Of a stretch of 38,666 bases of DNA, positions 1 to 7,989 are shown piece by piece (position 1 is the stretch's first letter; every line of letters starts with the position of its first letter). The stretch covers positions 1-38,666 of the forward strand of contig QZAC01000164.1 of the NCBI GenBank assembly GCA_003838065.1, written 5' to 3'. This stretch comes from Methanocalculus sp. MSAO_Arc2 (GTDB taxonomy: Archaea; Halobacteriota; Methanomicrobia; Methanomicrobiales; Methanocorpusculaceae). Below the pieces are notes generated by a model that searched no databases, had not been told where the DNA came from, and worked only from the letters and a program-made list of their open reading frames with translations. A program made the translations under genes and the position numbers.

Positions 1-66
1 TCACGTTTTACCATTAAAAATACTATGCTACACCATATGTAATATACATTGTGGTGATGTGGAGGC

Positions 67-102
67 GGCTGTATCCCACCATTGAAATGGCGGGGATTAG
101 CC
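67..102 (+). terminator. Stem-loop, terminator-like or small RNA element
   Basis: GGCT (67-70) pairs with AGCC (99-102), TCCC (74-77) with GGGA (93-96), and CCAT (79-82) with ATGG (87-90) around a TGAA loop. A short T run (104-107) follows on the plus strand, so this may end a gene to the left of the window. A TATA-like AATATAC near 41-47 could instead start a small RNA here. The rest of 1-189 is AT-rich and shows no gene. Confidence 0.35.
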
Positions 103-189
103 TGTTTTCGATCCTAAAAAAGGAATTATATAGAATGAGAGATTTCATAAAAAACTCTTAAATAATCTATCAAATAAAATATAATAAGA

Positions 190-843
190 TTAAATCTGTT
201 TTTTACCCCCGAAACCACACACAATTGCCGCATGATCATGGTGGTACGGCTCAAGCCAGCAGGTGTTTTGGATCGACAACCCTGCCTCCTTCAGACGCTC
301 AACCGTCTCAGAAAAGACCTCCTCGGGTGTCCTCCTGATATCAACCGACCGCGTCTTCAGCATCAGAATCGCAGTTGCCCCGCCATCTCCCCCGGACACC
401 CGCGTTCCCCCGGAAGCCCGCTTCAGAAATGGCAGGTGCTTGATCAGAATCCCGGCCTGGTCCTGCTGGGCCACATCCTGGTACAGGAGATCAACCTCCT
501 CAAGGAACGGTGCATACCGGTCCGGCCGGGTCGCATTACCCGCTATCGGGACAATATTTTTCCGTTTTTCAGCCACTGCCAAAAGGTCGCGGAGCGGCCG
601 TGGAGCAAACTCGACTGCATACACCACCTCGACATAATCTGCAACATGGGAGACGGTGGTGCCGTTTGCAGCACCCAGGTACAGCACCCGCATATTTCCA
701 GTGAGATCGATTGTATCGTCCAGCATACAGAGTGCCGCAAGCTTTGAACGGTAGGGATCCCAGACCCGGTACCCCTGCACCATCCGCTCATTGTACACCC
801 CGCCCGGCCCGGGCGAGACGAGCTGTCCGTCGATTCTGATCAT
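190..843 (-). CDS. flpA: Fibrillarin-like rRNA/tRNA 2'-O-methyltransferase
   Basis: This is the SAM-dependent methyltransferase of the archaeal C/D-box sRNP, which 2'-O-methylates rRNA and tRNA at guide-selected sites. The SAM loop VLYLGAANGTT lies at about residues 53-63, YAVEFAPRP at about 75-83, and the expected catalytic D, K and H are seen as D123, K163 and H204. The protein is 217 aa, close to family size. Its start codon overlaps the nop5 stop in an ATGA, so the two partners are probably translationally coupled. One oddity is a glycine-rich insertion at about residues 143-156, just before the strand carrying K163; most family members are much shorter here. Family assignment is firm; the meaning of the insertion is unknown. 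Confidence 0.95.
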   Translation of the reverse strand: MIRIDGQLVSPGPGGVYNERMVQGYRVWDPYRSKLAALCMLDDTIDLTGNMRVLYLGAANGTTVSHVADYVEVVYAVEFAPRPLRDLLAVAEKRKNIVPIAGNATRPDRYAPFLEEVDLLYQDVAQQDQAGILIKHLPFLKRASGGTRVSGGDGGATAILMLKTRSVDIRRTPEEVFSETVERLKEAGLSIQNTCWLEPYHHDHAAIVCGFGGKKQI

Positions 844-1712
844 AAAGATCCCCCTCCGGCAATAGCATCAATATGTGCCTGTGCAGATGAGAGAAACGAT
901 TCATCCGGTTCCCCCCGGTAGTAATCGATCCGGGCTGCAATTGCAATTTTCGCAGCCAATGTCCGTGCAACTCTGCCCCTGACCTCGCGGGGTGCGTTAT
1001 GGACACGCCGGTGCTGGAAAATGATACCGTGTTTTGGAGAGGGCGACCCCTGCCTGATATGTGAAAAGAGCGCCGCCTCGGCACCGATGACCTGCACAGC
1101 ACTGCCGGGCATCCGGGCAAGTTTCTCAAGTCCTCCTGCCCGGGCCATGATCCGGGCTGCAACAAGCCCGCCAACAAGTTCACTCGTATTCGGGATCACC
1201 CTGGCTGCAAGACGCGAGACTCCGGCTGCAAGATCTGATCTGACAGCATTCATCCGCTCAATCTCTTTTGCCATGGTGCGAAGAATCCCGGACCTGCTCC
1301 GGCTGATTTTTGGGAGCACCCGTCTGAACGACCGCTGTCCTCCCTTCTGGGAGAAAGCGGGATCTGTTACCTGGTACCATTCGACAAGCCGCTCGGAGAG
1401 CAGGTTTATGACCCCATCCATCTGGTCAAGCATCCGGACCATCTGGAGAAGTTCGGCATCCTTCTCCGAAACCGCCTTCGCAATGACATCCGCTGCCAGG
1501 AGCATCGTCACCTCCCGGAGCCGACTCATATACTCCTCGCGAGTTGAAAAGAGTCCGCTTTCCTCGATCATCTCATCTGTAAGCGGGTAATACTCCTGCA
1601 TATCGATCGAGATCGATTCCACTCTCGCCAGCAGATCTGCCGGTAAACCCTTGACCGGGCGAAACGCCCCCTCGCTATCAACACTCCCACACCAGTATTC
1701 CATTGCGTACAT
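840..1712 (-). CDS. nop5: C/D-box sRNP protein Nop5 (Nop56/58 family)
   Basis: Nop5 is the scaffold that bridges the L7Ae-bound guide RNA and fibrillarin. The C-terminal half has the Nop-domain signature: IPNTSELVGGLVAARIM, then GAEAALFSHI and SPSPKHGIIFQH. I place the start at the ATG at 1712, because a GGTGGTGAGG SD-like stretch ends about 9 bases upstream. An upstream GTG at 1730 is also in frame and would put that SD inside the gene. The resulting 290 aa is short for Nop5, and the lysine-rich C-terminal tail common elsewhere is absent. It is the first gene of the nop5-flpA pair and overlaps flpA by 4 bases. Confidence 0.93.
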   Translation of the reverse strand: MYAMEYWCGSVDSEGAFRPVKGLPADLLARVESISIDMQEYYPLTDEMIEESGLFSTREEYMSRLREVTMLLAADVIAKAVSEKDAELLQMVRMLDQMDGVINLLSERLVEWYQVTDPAFSQKGGQRSFRRVLPKISRSRSGILRTMAKEIERMNAVRSDLAAGVSRLAARVIPNTSELVGGLVAARIMARAGGLEKLARMPGSAVQVIGAEAALFSHIRQGSPSPKHGIIFQHRRVHNAPREVRGRVARTLAAKIAIAARIDYYRGEPDESFLSSAQAHIDAIAGGGSL

Positions 1713-1758
1713 GGTATGAAACCTCACCACCTATATATCCGGCGACCAAGTTGTACTC

Positions 1759-2694
1759 ATGCTCATCGAGGCGGCGCTCTTTATAATCGGCCTGATACTT
1801 CTGGTCAAGGGTGCCGACCTGTTCGTCGGTGGCGGAAGCGGACTTGCCTATCGGTTTGGGATAACCCCGTCGTTCATCGGATTCACCGTTGTTGCATTTG
1901 GCACATCGCTGCCTGAGTTTGTGGTCAGTGTCAACGCCGCAGTTACAGGAAACCCCGGAATTGCAACGGGAAATATTATCGGCAGCAACATCGCCAATAT
2001 CGCCCTGGTACTTGCACTCTGCGGTCTCCTCAACCCCGGTGCGCTCGATCCACACAACCCAATGAACCGGGGAGTCCAGAGACAGGCGCTTTTCATGCTT
2101 CTGGCAACTGCGCTCTTTATACTCCTTGCATGGCCCGGAACACTCACAGCACCTATCGGGGCTGTGTTTCTCATCGGGTTTCTTGTCATGCTCCGAACAC
2201 TCTGGATCAAAGGAGCAGAACCAGACCAGCTCAAAAAAAATCCGAAAGGATTCCTTGATTACCTGATGACCGCAGGCGGCATAGCCGCAGTTATCATCGG
2301 CGCTCAACTTGTTGTCACTTCCGCAGTTGAAATCGCGCTCTTTTTTGGAGTGTCGGCCTTTATAATCGGGGTGACGATTGTGGCCATTGGAACATCGCTT
2401 CCAGAGCTTGCGACCTCAGGAGCCGCGATTCTGCGGGGACAGTCCGGTATCACAGTTGGAAACCTGCTTGGAAGCAATATCTTCAACCTGCTCTTCGTGA
2501 TGGGGATCGTTTCCCTGATTACCAATATACCGATACCAGAACAAGGCGATCTTCTTGCGATGGCAGTATTTTCACTTGCTGCCATCCCGATTACGCTTGG
2601 AGGAAAACGGCTCACCCGTACCGTATCCCTGGTTGTTTTAATTGGATATTGTATCTATATCGGTCATATCACCGGATTTCTCCAGGGATTCTGA
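1759..2694 (+). CDS. CaCA-family sodium/calcium antiporter-like membrane protein
   Basis: A 311-aa integral membrane protein of the cation/Ca2+ exchanger superfamily (YrbG-like). The two inverted alpha repeats are clear: GTSLPEFVVS (about 48-57) with GNIIGSNIAN (71-80), and GTSLPELATS (about 210) with GNLLGSNIFN (about 234). The acidic residues of the GTSLPE motifs are the expected ion ligands. About ten hydrophobic segments are visible, with a more polar loop around residues 130-160. It probably exchanges Na+ or H+ for Ca2+ across the cell membrane, but ion specificity cannot be read from sequence. It stands alone, divergent from nop5 with only 46 bases between starts, and converges on the TctA-like gene. 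Confidence 0.9.
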   Translation: MLIEAALFIIGLILLVKGADLFVGGGSGLAYRFGITPSFIGFTVVAFGTSLPEFVVSVNAAVTGNPGIATGNIIGSNIANIALVLALCGLLNPGALDPHNPMNRGVQRQALFMLLATALFILLAWPGTLTAPIGAVFLIGFLVMLRTLWIKGAEPDQLKKNPKGFLDYLMTAGGIAAVIIGAQLVVTSAVEIALFFGVSAFIIGVTIVAIGTSLPELATSGAAILRGQSGITVGNLLGSNIFNLLFVMGIVSLITNIPIPEQGDLLAMAVFSLAAIPITLGGKRLTRTVSLVVLIGYCIYIGHITGFLQGF

Positions 2695-2727
2695 AGGTTC
2701 TCCTGATGTTCTGTATAACATTGAGAA

Positions 2728-3948
2728 TCAGAAGAGTGGAACCCCGATGATCGACCAGCACATGATCGGGACCATAATCGCCCCCATACAGAAGACCCGC
2801 TGCACCGAGACAAGCGGGGGTACCAGCCCGATTGCTGTCGCCAGAGCAAGGATGAGAAGGCCAAACGGCCCGGTGATGATGGCAGTCAGTGCGATTAAGG
2901 AGATGATAACCATGAGATTCAGGCGCCGGATATTGAGGCGAGTAAGAAATCGCGACCCCTTTGACGCCAGAAGCGTAAGCGGATATGCCGCCAGTGCGGC
3001 AATACAGGCCGCACCCATTATCATGATGAGCGGCGGGAGTTCTTCGGTTGCCACCGCAGCCATAGCACCATTTCTGACACGTGACAGCGCGTAGAGAGCA
3101 GCAATCCCGAGGAATGCGTTTGCAGTATTTGCCGCACCTGTCGCCAGAATATACCCCCTGCCTGCTTTTGTATATGATATAAACGATGCAAGAACGGCAT
3201 TTGCTGTAGCATTGGAGAGCCCTGGCATCCATCCGACGATGGCGCCAGCAATGGTGCCAGCACAGGCAGATCCGGCAGCCTCCCGCCTGCTCATCCTGAT
3301 CCCGGTGTATCTCTGTTCGGGAACAGTTCCTTCTGCACCCTTTAGCAGGACAGGGACACCAAAGAGGCCGGTTAAGAGCGGGAGGAGGAGAGGGCTTCCT
3401 CCCGGCAGGATAGCCCAGGAGAGATGTGAGTATGCCATTGAGAATGACCCCAGGATACCTGATGCGATGAAGACCACGGCCGCCCATTCGGGAGCAGAAG
3501 ACTTCACAATCAGCAGTCCGGCCACACAGATCAGGAGAAGTCCGATCCACCAGTTCAGGTATTGCTGAAGCGGGGGCAGGAATATGAAGAAGAAGGGGAA
3601 GAGAATGATCCCGAATGCAGCCCCTGCCAGAGACCCAAGTGCTGAGATCCTGACCGCCTCCTCTCCAAGCCCCTTCATACAGAGTGCATGGGCGGGCAGC
3701 ACAGCGATCGCTGTATCGGGATCGGGCACCCCGAGGAAGGTGGAGGGTACAGCATCAAGAAAGGTATGCGTAACGAGCGTCGCTGTAACAGATACCGCAA
3801 AAACCAGAGGGCCAAAGAGAATGAGAAGTGCCGGATGTAAACCGAGAAGGATGCCGGCCATCGTATTTGAATGGATACCGGGCGTACATCCGCTCACGAT
3901 CCCAAGTACGAGTCCGATGATACATCCAATCAGGAGCTCTCCCAGCAT
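2728..3948 (-). CDS. TctA-like permease (archaeal COG1784 family)
   Basis: A highly hydrophobic protein with about ten or more membrane segments. It resembles the large membrane subunit of tripartite tricarboxylate transporters, in the archaeal branch found without the TctB and TctC subunits. Support comes from the N-terminal GIVSGCTPGIHSNT motif and the repeated GAIVGWMPGLSNATAN motif in the second half, which are the pair of P-G loops typical of the family. I choose the ATG at 3948 (start MLGELLIGCIIG), which matches where family members begin. An in-frame ATG at 4020 would add 24 residues and overlap the hemD start on the other strand. No obvious SD precedes either. The substrate is unknown, and no binding protein is nearby. 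Confidence 0.8.
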   Translation of the reverse strand: MLGELLIGCIIGLVLGIVSGCTPGIHSNTMAGILLGLHPALLILFGPLVFAVSVTATLVTHTFLDAVPSTFLGVPDPDTAIAVLPAHALCMKGLGEEAVRISALGSLAGAAFGIILFPFFFIFLPPLQQYLNWWIGLLLICVAGLLIVKSSAPEWAAVVFIASGILGSFSMAYSHLSWAILPGGSPLLLPLLTGLFGVPVLLKGAEGTVPEQRYTGIRMSRREAAGSACAGTIAGAIVGWMPGLSNATANAVLASFISYTKAGRGYILATGAANTANAFLGIAALYALSRVRNGAMAAVATEELPPLIMIMGAACIAALAAYPLTLLASKGSRFLTRLNIRRLNLMVIISLIALTAIITGPFGLLILALATAIGLVPPLVSVQRVFCMGAIMVPIMCWSIIGVPLF

Positions 3949-4012
3949 ATGAAAGAAGATCGTTTGCACCGAGAGGACAAGAATATCATCGATCGATACA
4001 TACAGAAGAAAC

Positions 4013-4693
4013 ATGATCATCGCGGTAACAAGACTTCCCGAGAAGGCAGGACGGGATAAGGCAACCTGCGCAGAATATGGCCATACATGCCGTATCGTCT
4101 CCCCACTTACAGCAGAGATCTATGATAATCAGATCCAGGCATTTACTCTTGAGGCAAACCAGGGCGCCTTTGACTGTATCTTCTTCACAAGCGCGCTGCC
4201 TGCAGAACGAATAGCCCCGCTTCTCAGAACAGAAGCACGTATCATTGCCATCGGTCCCCAGACAGCCAAAACACTCATGGATGCCGGGCTTTCTGCAGAG
4301 ACACTTCCTGCCTTCTATTCCCGCGATTTTGTACCCTATCTTGGCCGCTGGATCGAAGAAAAGTCAATCGGGATCCCCCGTGCCGATGTCCCAAATCCAG
4401 AACTCATCACAGCGATCGAGGAGGCAGGAGGCAGTGCATACGAATACCGGTGCTATGGCCTGGTGCCAACCAATATCCCGCTTGACCTTGAAGGTACAGA
4501 TGCCATCATGTTCACAAGTGCCAACTCGTTCACAATGGCAGTCTGGGAACGGCATTCCAGTATCATCCCAATAGCGATCGGCGATATTACCGCTGCTGCA
4601 ATGCGGAAAGGAAGGGTGGAGCCATTGGTAATTGGAGATGGATCCCTGGCCGGCACTCTTGAAGAACTCAACAGGTACGTCCGCGGGATATGA
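4013..4693 (+). CDS. hemD: Uroporphyrinogen-III synthase
   Basis: HemD closes and isomerises hydroxymethylbilane to uroporphyrinogen III, the branch point to siroheme, cobamides and coenzyme F430. The 226-aa protein starts MIIAVTRLPEKAGRD, the usual HemD opening, and shows the family's bilobed pattern: IFFTSALPAERI, then IAIGPQTAKTL, then IMFTSANSFTMAVW and IPIAIGDITAAAM near the C-terminus. Sequence conservation in this family is always low, so the assignment rests on these scattered motifs and on length. Its stop overlaps the cbf5 start (ATGA). The 5' end overlaps the longest possible reading of the opposite-strand permease. Confidence 0.88.
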   Translation: MIIAVTRLPEKAGRDKATCAEYGHTCRIVSPLTAEIYDNQIQAFTLEANQGAFDCIFFTSALPAERIAPLLRTEARIIAIGPQTAKTLMDAGLSAETLPAFYSRDFVPYLGRWIEEKSIGIPRADVPNPELITAIEEAGGSAYEYRCYGLVPTNIPLDLEGTDAIMFTSANSFTMAVWERHSSIIPIAIGDITAAAMRKGRVEPLVIGDGSLAGTLEELNRYVRGI

Positions 4694-5601
4694 CCACACC
4701 TATCAGCCACACGGAGATCCCCTCAGGGATCATCATAATCGACAAGCCGCGAGGTCCAACAAGCCACGAGGTTGCTGCATGGGTCAGAGACATCCTGGGA
4801 GTTAAAACCGGCCAGGCAGGGACCCTGGATCCAATGGTTTCGGGCGTCCTTGTGATTATGCTCGGGCGTGCCGCAAAGATCGCAGAACACCTGCTTGCTC
4901 ATGAAAAAGAGTATATCTGCCTTCTGAGGCTCCATGGAGATGCATCAAGAGAACAGATAGAAGAAGTGGTATCTGGCTTCTGTGGCAGGATCTACCAGCG
5001 CCCCCCACGCCGGAGTGCAGTGAAACGGGCGCTACGTATCAGGACGATCCACGAGATCGAGGTGCTCGACATTGAAGAAAGGCTCGTACTGCTCCGTGTC
5101 AGGTGCGAGGCAGGGACCTACATGCGGACACTGTGTGTGCATATCGGCCTTGCGCTTGGTGTCCGGGGACAGATGCTAGAACTACGGCGCACTGCCTCCG
5201 GGGGATTTACCGAGGCTGAAGCGCACACCCTCCACGAACTTAAAGATGCACACGTTCTTGCAGGCGAAGGAGAGCCCGGGCGGCTAGAGCACATGATCCT
5301 CCCGGTTGAACGTGCGGTTGCAGATCTCCCGGCGATCACCCTTCGCGATTCGGCAGTCGATGCAGTCTGCCGGGGAGCACAACTCGCATGTCCCGGAATC
5401 CTCTCCACGGGGACGTTTGCAAAAGATGATGCGGTCGCTCTGATGACCCAATCCGGCGAATTCATCGGGCTTGGTATCGCACGCATTGGATCAGACCGAT
5501 GCGTCCCAGGCAAACACGGCCTTGTTGCACGGCCAAAGGCGATCCTGATGGAGCCCGGCAGGTACCCCCGCGGCTGGACAAAGAAGAGCAGGATTAAGTA
5601 A
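4690..5601 (+). CDS. cbf5: H/ACA RNP pseudouridine synthase Cbf5
   Basis: Catalytic subunit of the archaeal H/ACA sRNP; it converts uridine to pseudouridine in rRNA, and alone can modify tRNA position 55. The TruB-like domain opens with GIIIIDKPRGPTSHEV (about 13-28), and the catalytic aspartate is D47 in GTLDPMVSGVL. RCEAGTYMRTLCVHIG is the second conserved strand. A PUA domain fills the C-terminus from about residue 215 to the end (GKHGLVARPKAILM). At 303 aa it is slightly short for archaeal Cbf5. It is translated by overlap from hemD. Its partner Gar1 is encoded separately at 31335-31601; Nop10 and L7Ae are not in the window. Confidence 0.95.
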   Translation: MTTPISHTEIPSGIIIIDKPRGPTSHEVAAWVRDILGVKTGQAGTLDPMVSGVLVIMLGRAAKIAEHLLAHEKEYICLLRLHGDASREQIEEVVSGFCGRIYQRPPRRSAVKRALRIRTIHEIEVLDIEERLVLLRVRCEAGTYMRTLCVHIGLALGVRGQMLELRRTASGGFTEAEAHTLHELKDAHVLAGEGEPGRLEHMILPVERAVADLPAITLRDSAVDAVCRGAQLACPGILSTGTFAKDDAVALMTQSGEFIGLGIARIGSDRCVPGKHGLVARPKAILMEPGRYPRGWTKKSRIK

Positions 5602-5632
5602 TACCCGGATCAATAAAATTACTGCATCTTCT

Positions 5633-5717
5633 GCTGAGGTAGTCTAGCGGTAAGGCGCGAGGCTGGAAACCTCGTGAGGCGGTTTGTCTCTCGGGAGTTC
5701 AAATCTCCCCCTCAGCG
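5633..5717 (+). tRNA. tRNA-Ser (anticodon GGA)
   Basis: The acceptor arms GCTGAGG (5633-5639) and CCTCAGC (5710-5716) pair, with discriminator G at 5717. The anticodon stem CGAGG/CCTCG holds loop CTGGAAA, with anticodon GGA at 5665-5667. The long variable arm is the class II feature expected for serine. No intron and no encoded CCA. Confidence 0.95.
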
Positions 5718-5775
5718 TTTCATTTCTTCATACTTTGGATCGTAACGGGTAACTGCATTACAATCGATACAACAC

Positions 5776-5811
5776 TTCTGGATTTCCGGATCAGCAGTCC
5801 CTGATCCAGAA
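5776..5811. terminator. Inverted repeat between converging tRNA-Ser and hisG
   Basis: GGATCAG (5788-5794) pairs with CTGATCC (5801-5807) around a 6-base loop, and TTCTGGAT (5776-5783) is also complementary to ATCCAGAA (5804-5811). The two stems share the ATCC at 5804-5807, so they compete. The site lies between two converging transcription units and may help end one or both; there is no strong T run. Confidence 0.35.
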
Positions 5812-5837
5812 TGAGATATACCTCTCCGGTGCTATGG

Positions 5838-6710
5838 CTATCTCACAATCTTTGTGATCGGGATCTCAAGGATATCCTCAGCCCCGGATGCCTTGAGCTC
5901 TGGTATCAGGGTATTTACCTGGCTTTTTAAAACAACAGTCTCCAGACTGAAATAATCTATCCCATGCAGCCTGGCCACTGTCGGCTTTTTCAATGCAGGC
6001 AGGGTAGAGACGATGGATTCAAGTGCCTCGGCAGGGACATTCATCGTCAGGAGGACCTTGTTTCTGGCATCGATTACACCCATAAGAAGGATCACTATCT
6101 CTTCTATCTCTTTTCGTCTGACCGGGTCCTCACAACTCTTCTTATTCGCGATGATAACTGTGTATGATTCAAGGATCTGTCCGATGATCTTAAGCCCGTT
6201 CTTCCTGAGTGTCGTTCCGGTCTCGGTGAGGTCGACGACAACATCCATAAGATCAGGAACTTTTGCCTCACTGGCACCATAGGATGGAAAGAGTCGGACC
6301 GGTATGCCGAGTTCATCAAAAAACTTCCTGGTTATCGCAGGGTACTCGGTAGTAACACGACTTTCTGCGCGAATATCAGTAACTTCAGAGATGGGCTCAT
6401 CCTGGTGGACCGCGATTACGATCTTCACATTCCCTTTCCCGGTTTTGCTGTAATTAAGTCTCGCTATCTCGATAACATCGGATCCTGACTCCAAAACCCA
6501 GTCAAGACCTGATATTCCGATATCAAAATATCCCATCTCAATGTATGTTGGTATCTCCTGAGGCCGTAATATTGTGACCTTTCCAATTCGCTCATCATTA
6601 ATCTGCGGATTATAATCGCGATCTGTTCTCCTGACCTCAAGGTCTGCCTCTTTAAAAAGCTGAAGTGTCTGCTCCTCAAGACTTCCTTTCGGGAGGGCTA
6701 TGTTGATCAT
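5838..6710 (-). CDS. hisG: ATP phosphoribosyltransferase, long form
   Basis: HisG catalyses the first step of histidine synthesis, joining ATP and PRPP. The 290-aa protein starts at the ATG at 6710 (MINIALPKGSL), the standard HisG N-terminus; an in-frame upstream extension reads as non-family sequence. The PRPP-binding motif DLTETGTTLR is at 160-169. The C-terminal domain, about 215-290 and ending EILEIPITKIVR-like, is the ACT-like regulatory domain of the long form. That form works without HisZ and is normally feedback-inhibited by histidine. It is divergent from hisI with a 279-base gap and no clear SD, so it may be translated from an SD-less leader. Confidence 0.96.
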   Translation of the reverse strand: MINIALPKGSLEEQTLQLFKEADLEVRRTDRDYNPQINDERIGKVTILRPQEIPTYIEMGYFDIGISGLDWVLESGSDVIEIARLNYSKTGKGNVKIVIAVHQDEPISEVTDIRAESRVTTEYPAITRKFFDELGIPVRLFPSYGASEAKVPDLMDVVVDLTETGTTLRKNGLKIIGQILESYTVIIANKKSCEDPVRRKEIEEIVILLMGVIDARNKVLLTMNVPAEALESIVSTLPALKKPTVARLHGIDYFSLETVVLKSQVNTLIPELKASGAEDILEIPITKIVR

Positions 6711-6811
6711 ATGTACTAGTTGTTGGAACCAGATAAAATCCATATGGTTTGAGAGTGAAAAAGTGTCCTTTTGTCTCCGGGTATCATATCCGCCCCCGGG
6801 TGTTGTGAACA

Positions 6812-6820
6812 CTTATAAAG
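6812..6820. promoter_or_regulatory. TATA element in the hisG-hisI divergent region
   Basis: CTTATAAAG is near-palindromic and could place TFB/TBP for either direction. Read rightward it predicts a start near 6842, giving hisI a leader of about 150 bases; read leftward it predicts a start near 6789 and an 80-base hisG leader. No better TATA box is obvious in the gap. Promoter use is inferred. Confidence 0.5.
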
Positions 6821-6859
6821 ACGCACCAACCAAAAATACAGGGTATCGTTCATTTCATT

Positions 6860-6975
6860 GGGGAGATACAAGAGTATGAGGCTTGATCGGTGAAGAGCAG
6901 CAGAAAATCAGGAACGCGTTCCAATTGCCGTTCTGACTCCAATAGGCCTCTTCTCGTATCCGAACCGGTCTCCCC
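6860..6975 (+). promoter_or_regulatory. Candidate structured leader RNA upstream of hisI
   Basis: The segment folds back on itself over most of its length. GGGGA (6860-6864) pairs with TCCCC (6971-6975), GATAC (6865-6869) with GTATC (6956-6960), AGAG (6871-6874) with TTCT (6951-6954, one G-U), and GAGGC (6878-6882) with GCCTC (6946-6950). An inner hairpin pairs TCAG and AACG (6908-6916, one bulged G) with CGTTCTGA (6929-6936). A 10-base bulge (6961-6970) and a 3-base bulge (6875-6877) interrupt the long arm. It ends 14 bases before the hisI ATG. I do not recognise it as a known riboswitch; it could also be a free-standing small RNA. Confidence 0.55.
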
Positions 6976-6989
6976 GGGCTGGTAATCGC

Positions 6990-7379
6990 ATGAAACCAGA
7001 GACAGATAAACAAATGATTGAGATAAGATTTGATAATCAGGGATTGGTCCCGGTTATTGCACAGGATTTTGAAACAAAAGATATACTGATGCTCGCATAT
7101 GCTGACCGGGAGGCAGTTGACCTTACCTGTTCGTCAGGATATGCGCATTACTATAGCAGGAGCAGGAAGAAGATCTGGAAAAAAGGGGAGGAGTCAGGAA
7201 ATCTTCAGCAGGTTCATGAAATCCTTGTAGATTGTGATGAAGACACCCTGCTGTATATGGTCAGTCAGATCTCGGCAGCCTGTCACACCGGACACAGGTC
7301 ATGTTTTTACCGTACACTTGATGGAACCATCATCGGGGAGCGTATATTTGACCCGGAGAAGGTATATACCCAGAGATAA
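6990..7379 (+). CDS. hisI: Phosphoribosyl-AMP cyclohydrolase
   Basis: HisI opens the purine ring of phosphoribosyl-AMP, the third step of histidine synthesis. It is a stand-alone 129-aa enzyme, not fused to HisE. Metal ligands are visible: the D-C-D-x-D motif at 81-85 for Mg2+, and C82, C98 and C105 for the zinc shared across the dimer. WKKGEESGN (63-71) is the conserved substrate loop. A second ATG at 7014 (MIEIRFDNQGL) matches the N-terminus of some relatives; neither start has a strong SD. The structured leader described separately sits directly upstream. hisI and hisG diverge, so first and third pathway steps may share control. Confidence 0.95.
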   Translation: MKPETDKQMIEIRFDNQGLVPVIAQDFETKDILMLAYADREAVDLTCSSGYAHYYSRSRKKIWKKGEESGNLQQVHEILVDCDEDTLLYMVSQISAACHTGHRSCFYRTLDGTIIGERIFDPEKVYTQR

Positions 7380-7487
7380 TGAGCGCTCAATCCATGGGAG
7401 GGTGGATCTTCATCTGCCTGCATTGTTATTTACCGGATTATTCACTGTTATTGGAGATTGAGAGAGAGTTACATATAGATACCACCA

Positions 7488-7889
7488 TCACTTCTTCCTG
7501 CCTGGTACCATCTCCTTCACCCGCTCCCCTTCTTCTGTGAGCCGGTAGATGATCCAGGTGCCGCTCTGGGAACCTGCGATCAATCCATCCTTCTTCAGGA
7601 TAGAAAGATGGTATGAGAGCCGGGAATCAGAGATCCCAAGAACAGTGCGGATCACGCAGACACAGAGGGGCTGGACTGCCAGAAGTGCAAGGATCTTCAG
7701 CCTGTTTGAATCGGCGAGTGCACGGAAGCGGGATACCGTCGTATCTATTGCTTCTTTAGATGGGAGGCGTTTTTGAAGTCCCTCGATTCCTCCACATGCA
7801 TACAGGGAGGTTTCAACCTCCGGCGGCAGATCCATCGCGGCATTCTTCTGCGCGAGGCAAAAAGACAATAGTCCCCCTCCTTTATCCAT
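7488..7889 (-). CDS. arsR: ArsR-family metalloregulatory repressor
   Basis: A winged-helix repressor that should release DNA on binding As(III), Sb(III) or another thiophilic metal. The helix-turn-helix reads LGISDSRLSYHLSILKKDGLI (about 84-104) and carries the wing SGTWIIYRL. A CVC pair (C76, C78) sits in the helix used for metal binding in classical ArsR (ELCVCDL), and extra cysteines C11 and C32 lie toward the N-terminus. Possible starts are ATG 7889, a TTG at 7868 preceded by GGAGGGGG, and ATG 7835; the longest is given. It diverges from the permease-thiol protein-ArsC genes, and the palindrome at 7990-8009 is its probable operator. Confidence 0.88.
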   Translation of the reverse strand: MDKGGGLLSFCLAQKNAAMDLPPEVETSLYACGGIEGLQKRLPSKEAIDTTVSRFRALADSNRLKILALLAVQPLCVCVIRTVLGISDSRLSYHLSILKKDGLIAGSQSGTWIIYRLTEEGERVKEMVPGRKK

Positions 7890-7961
7890 CGTATCAGTTA
7901 TCAGAAATCTGAAGCTTTAATCGTTTCGAGAAGTCAGGATGCCAGTTGCCCGGATATGAGG

Positions 7962-7974
7962 AAAGTATTTATTC
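7962..7974 (+). promoter_or_regulatory. Probable TATA box of the arsenic-type operon
   Basis: The AT-rich AAGTATTTATTC element lies about 25-30 bases upstream of the palindrome at 7990-8009. That spacing puts the expected transcription start inside the palindrome. Inferred from position and composition. Confidence 0.45.
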
Positions 7975-7989
7975 CTGAAGAGCCACAAT

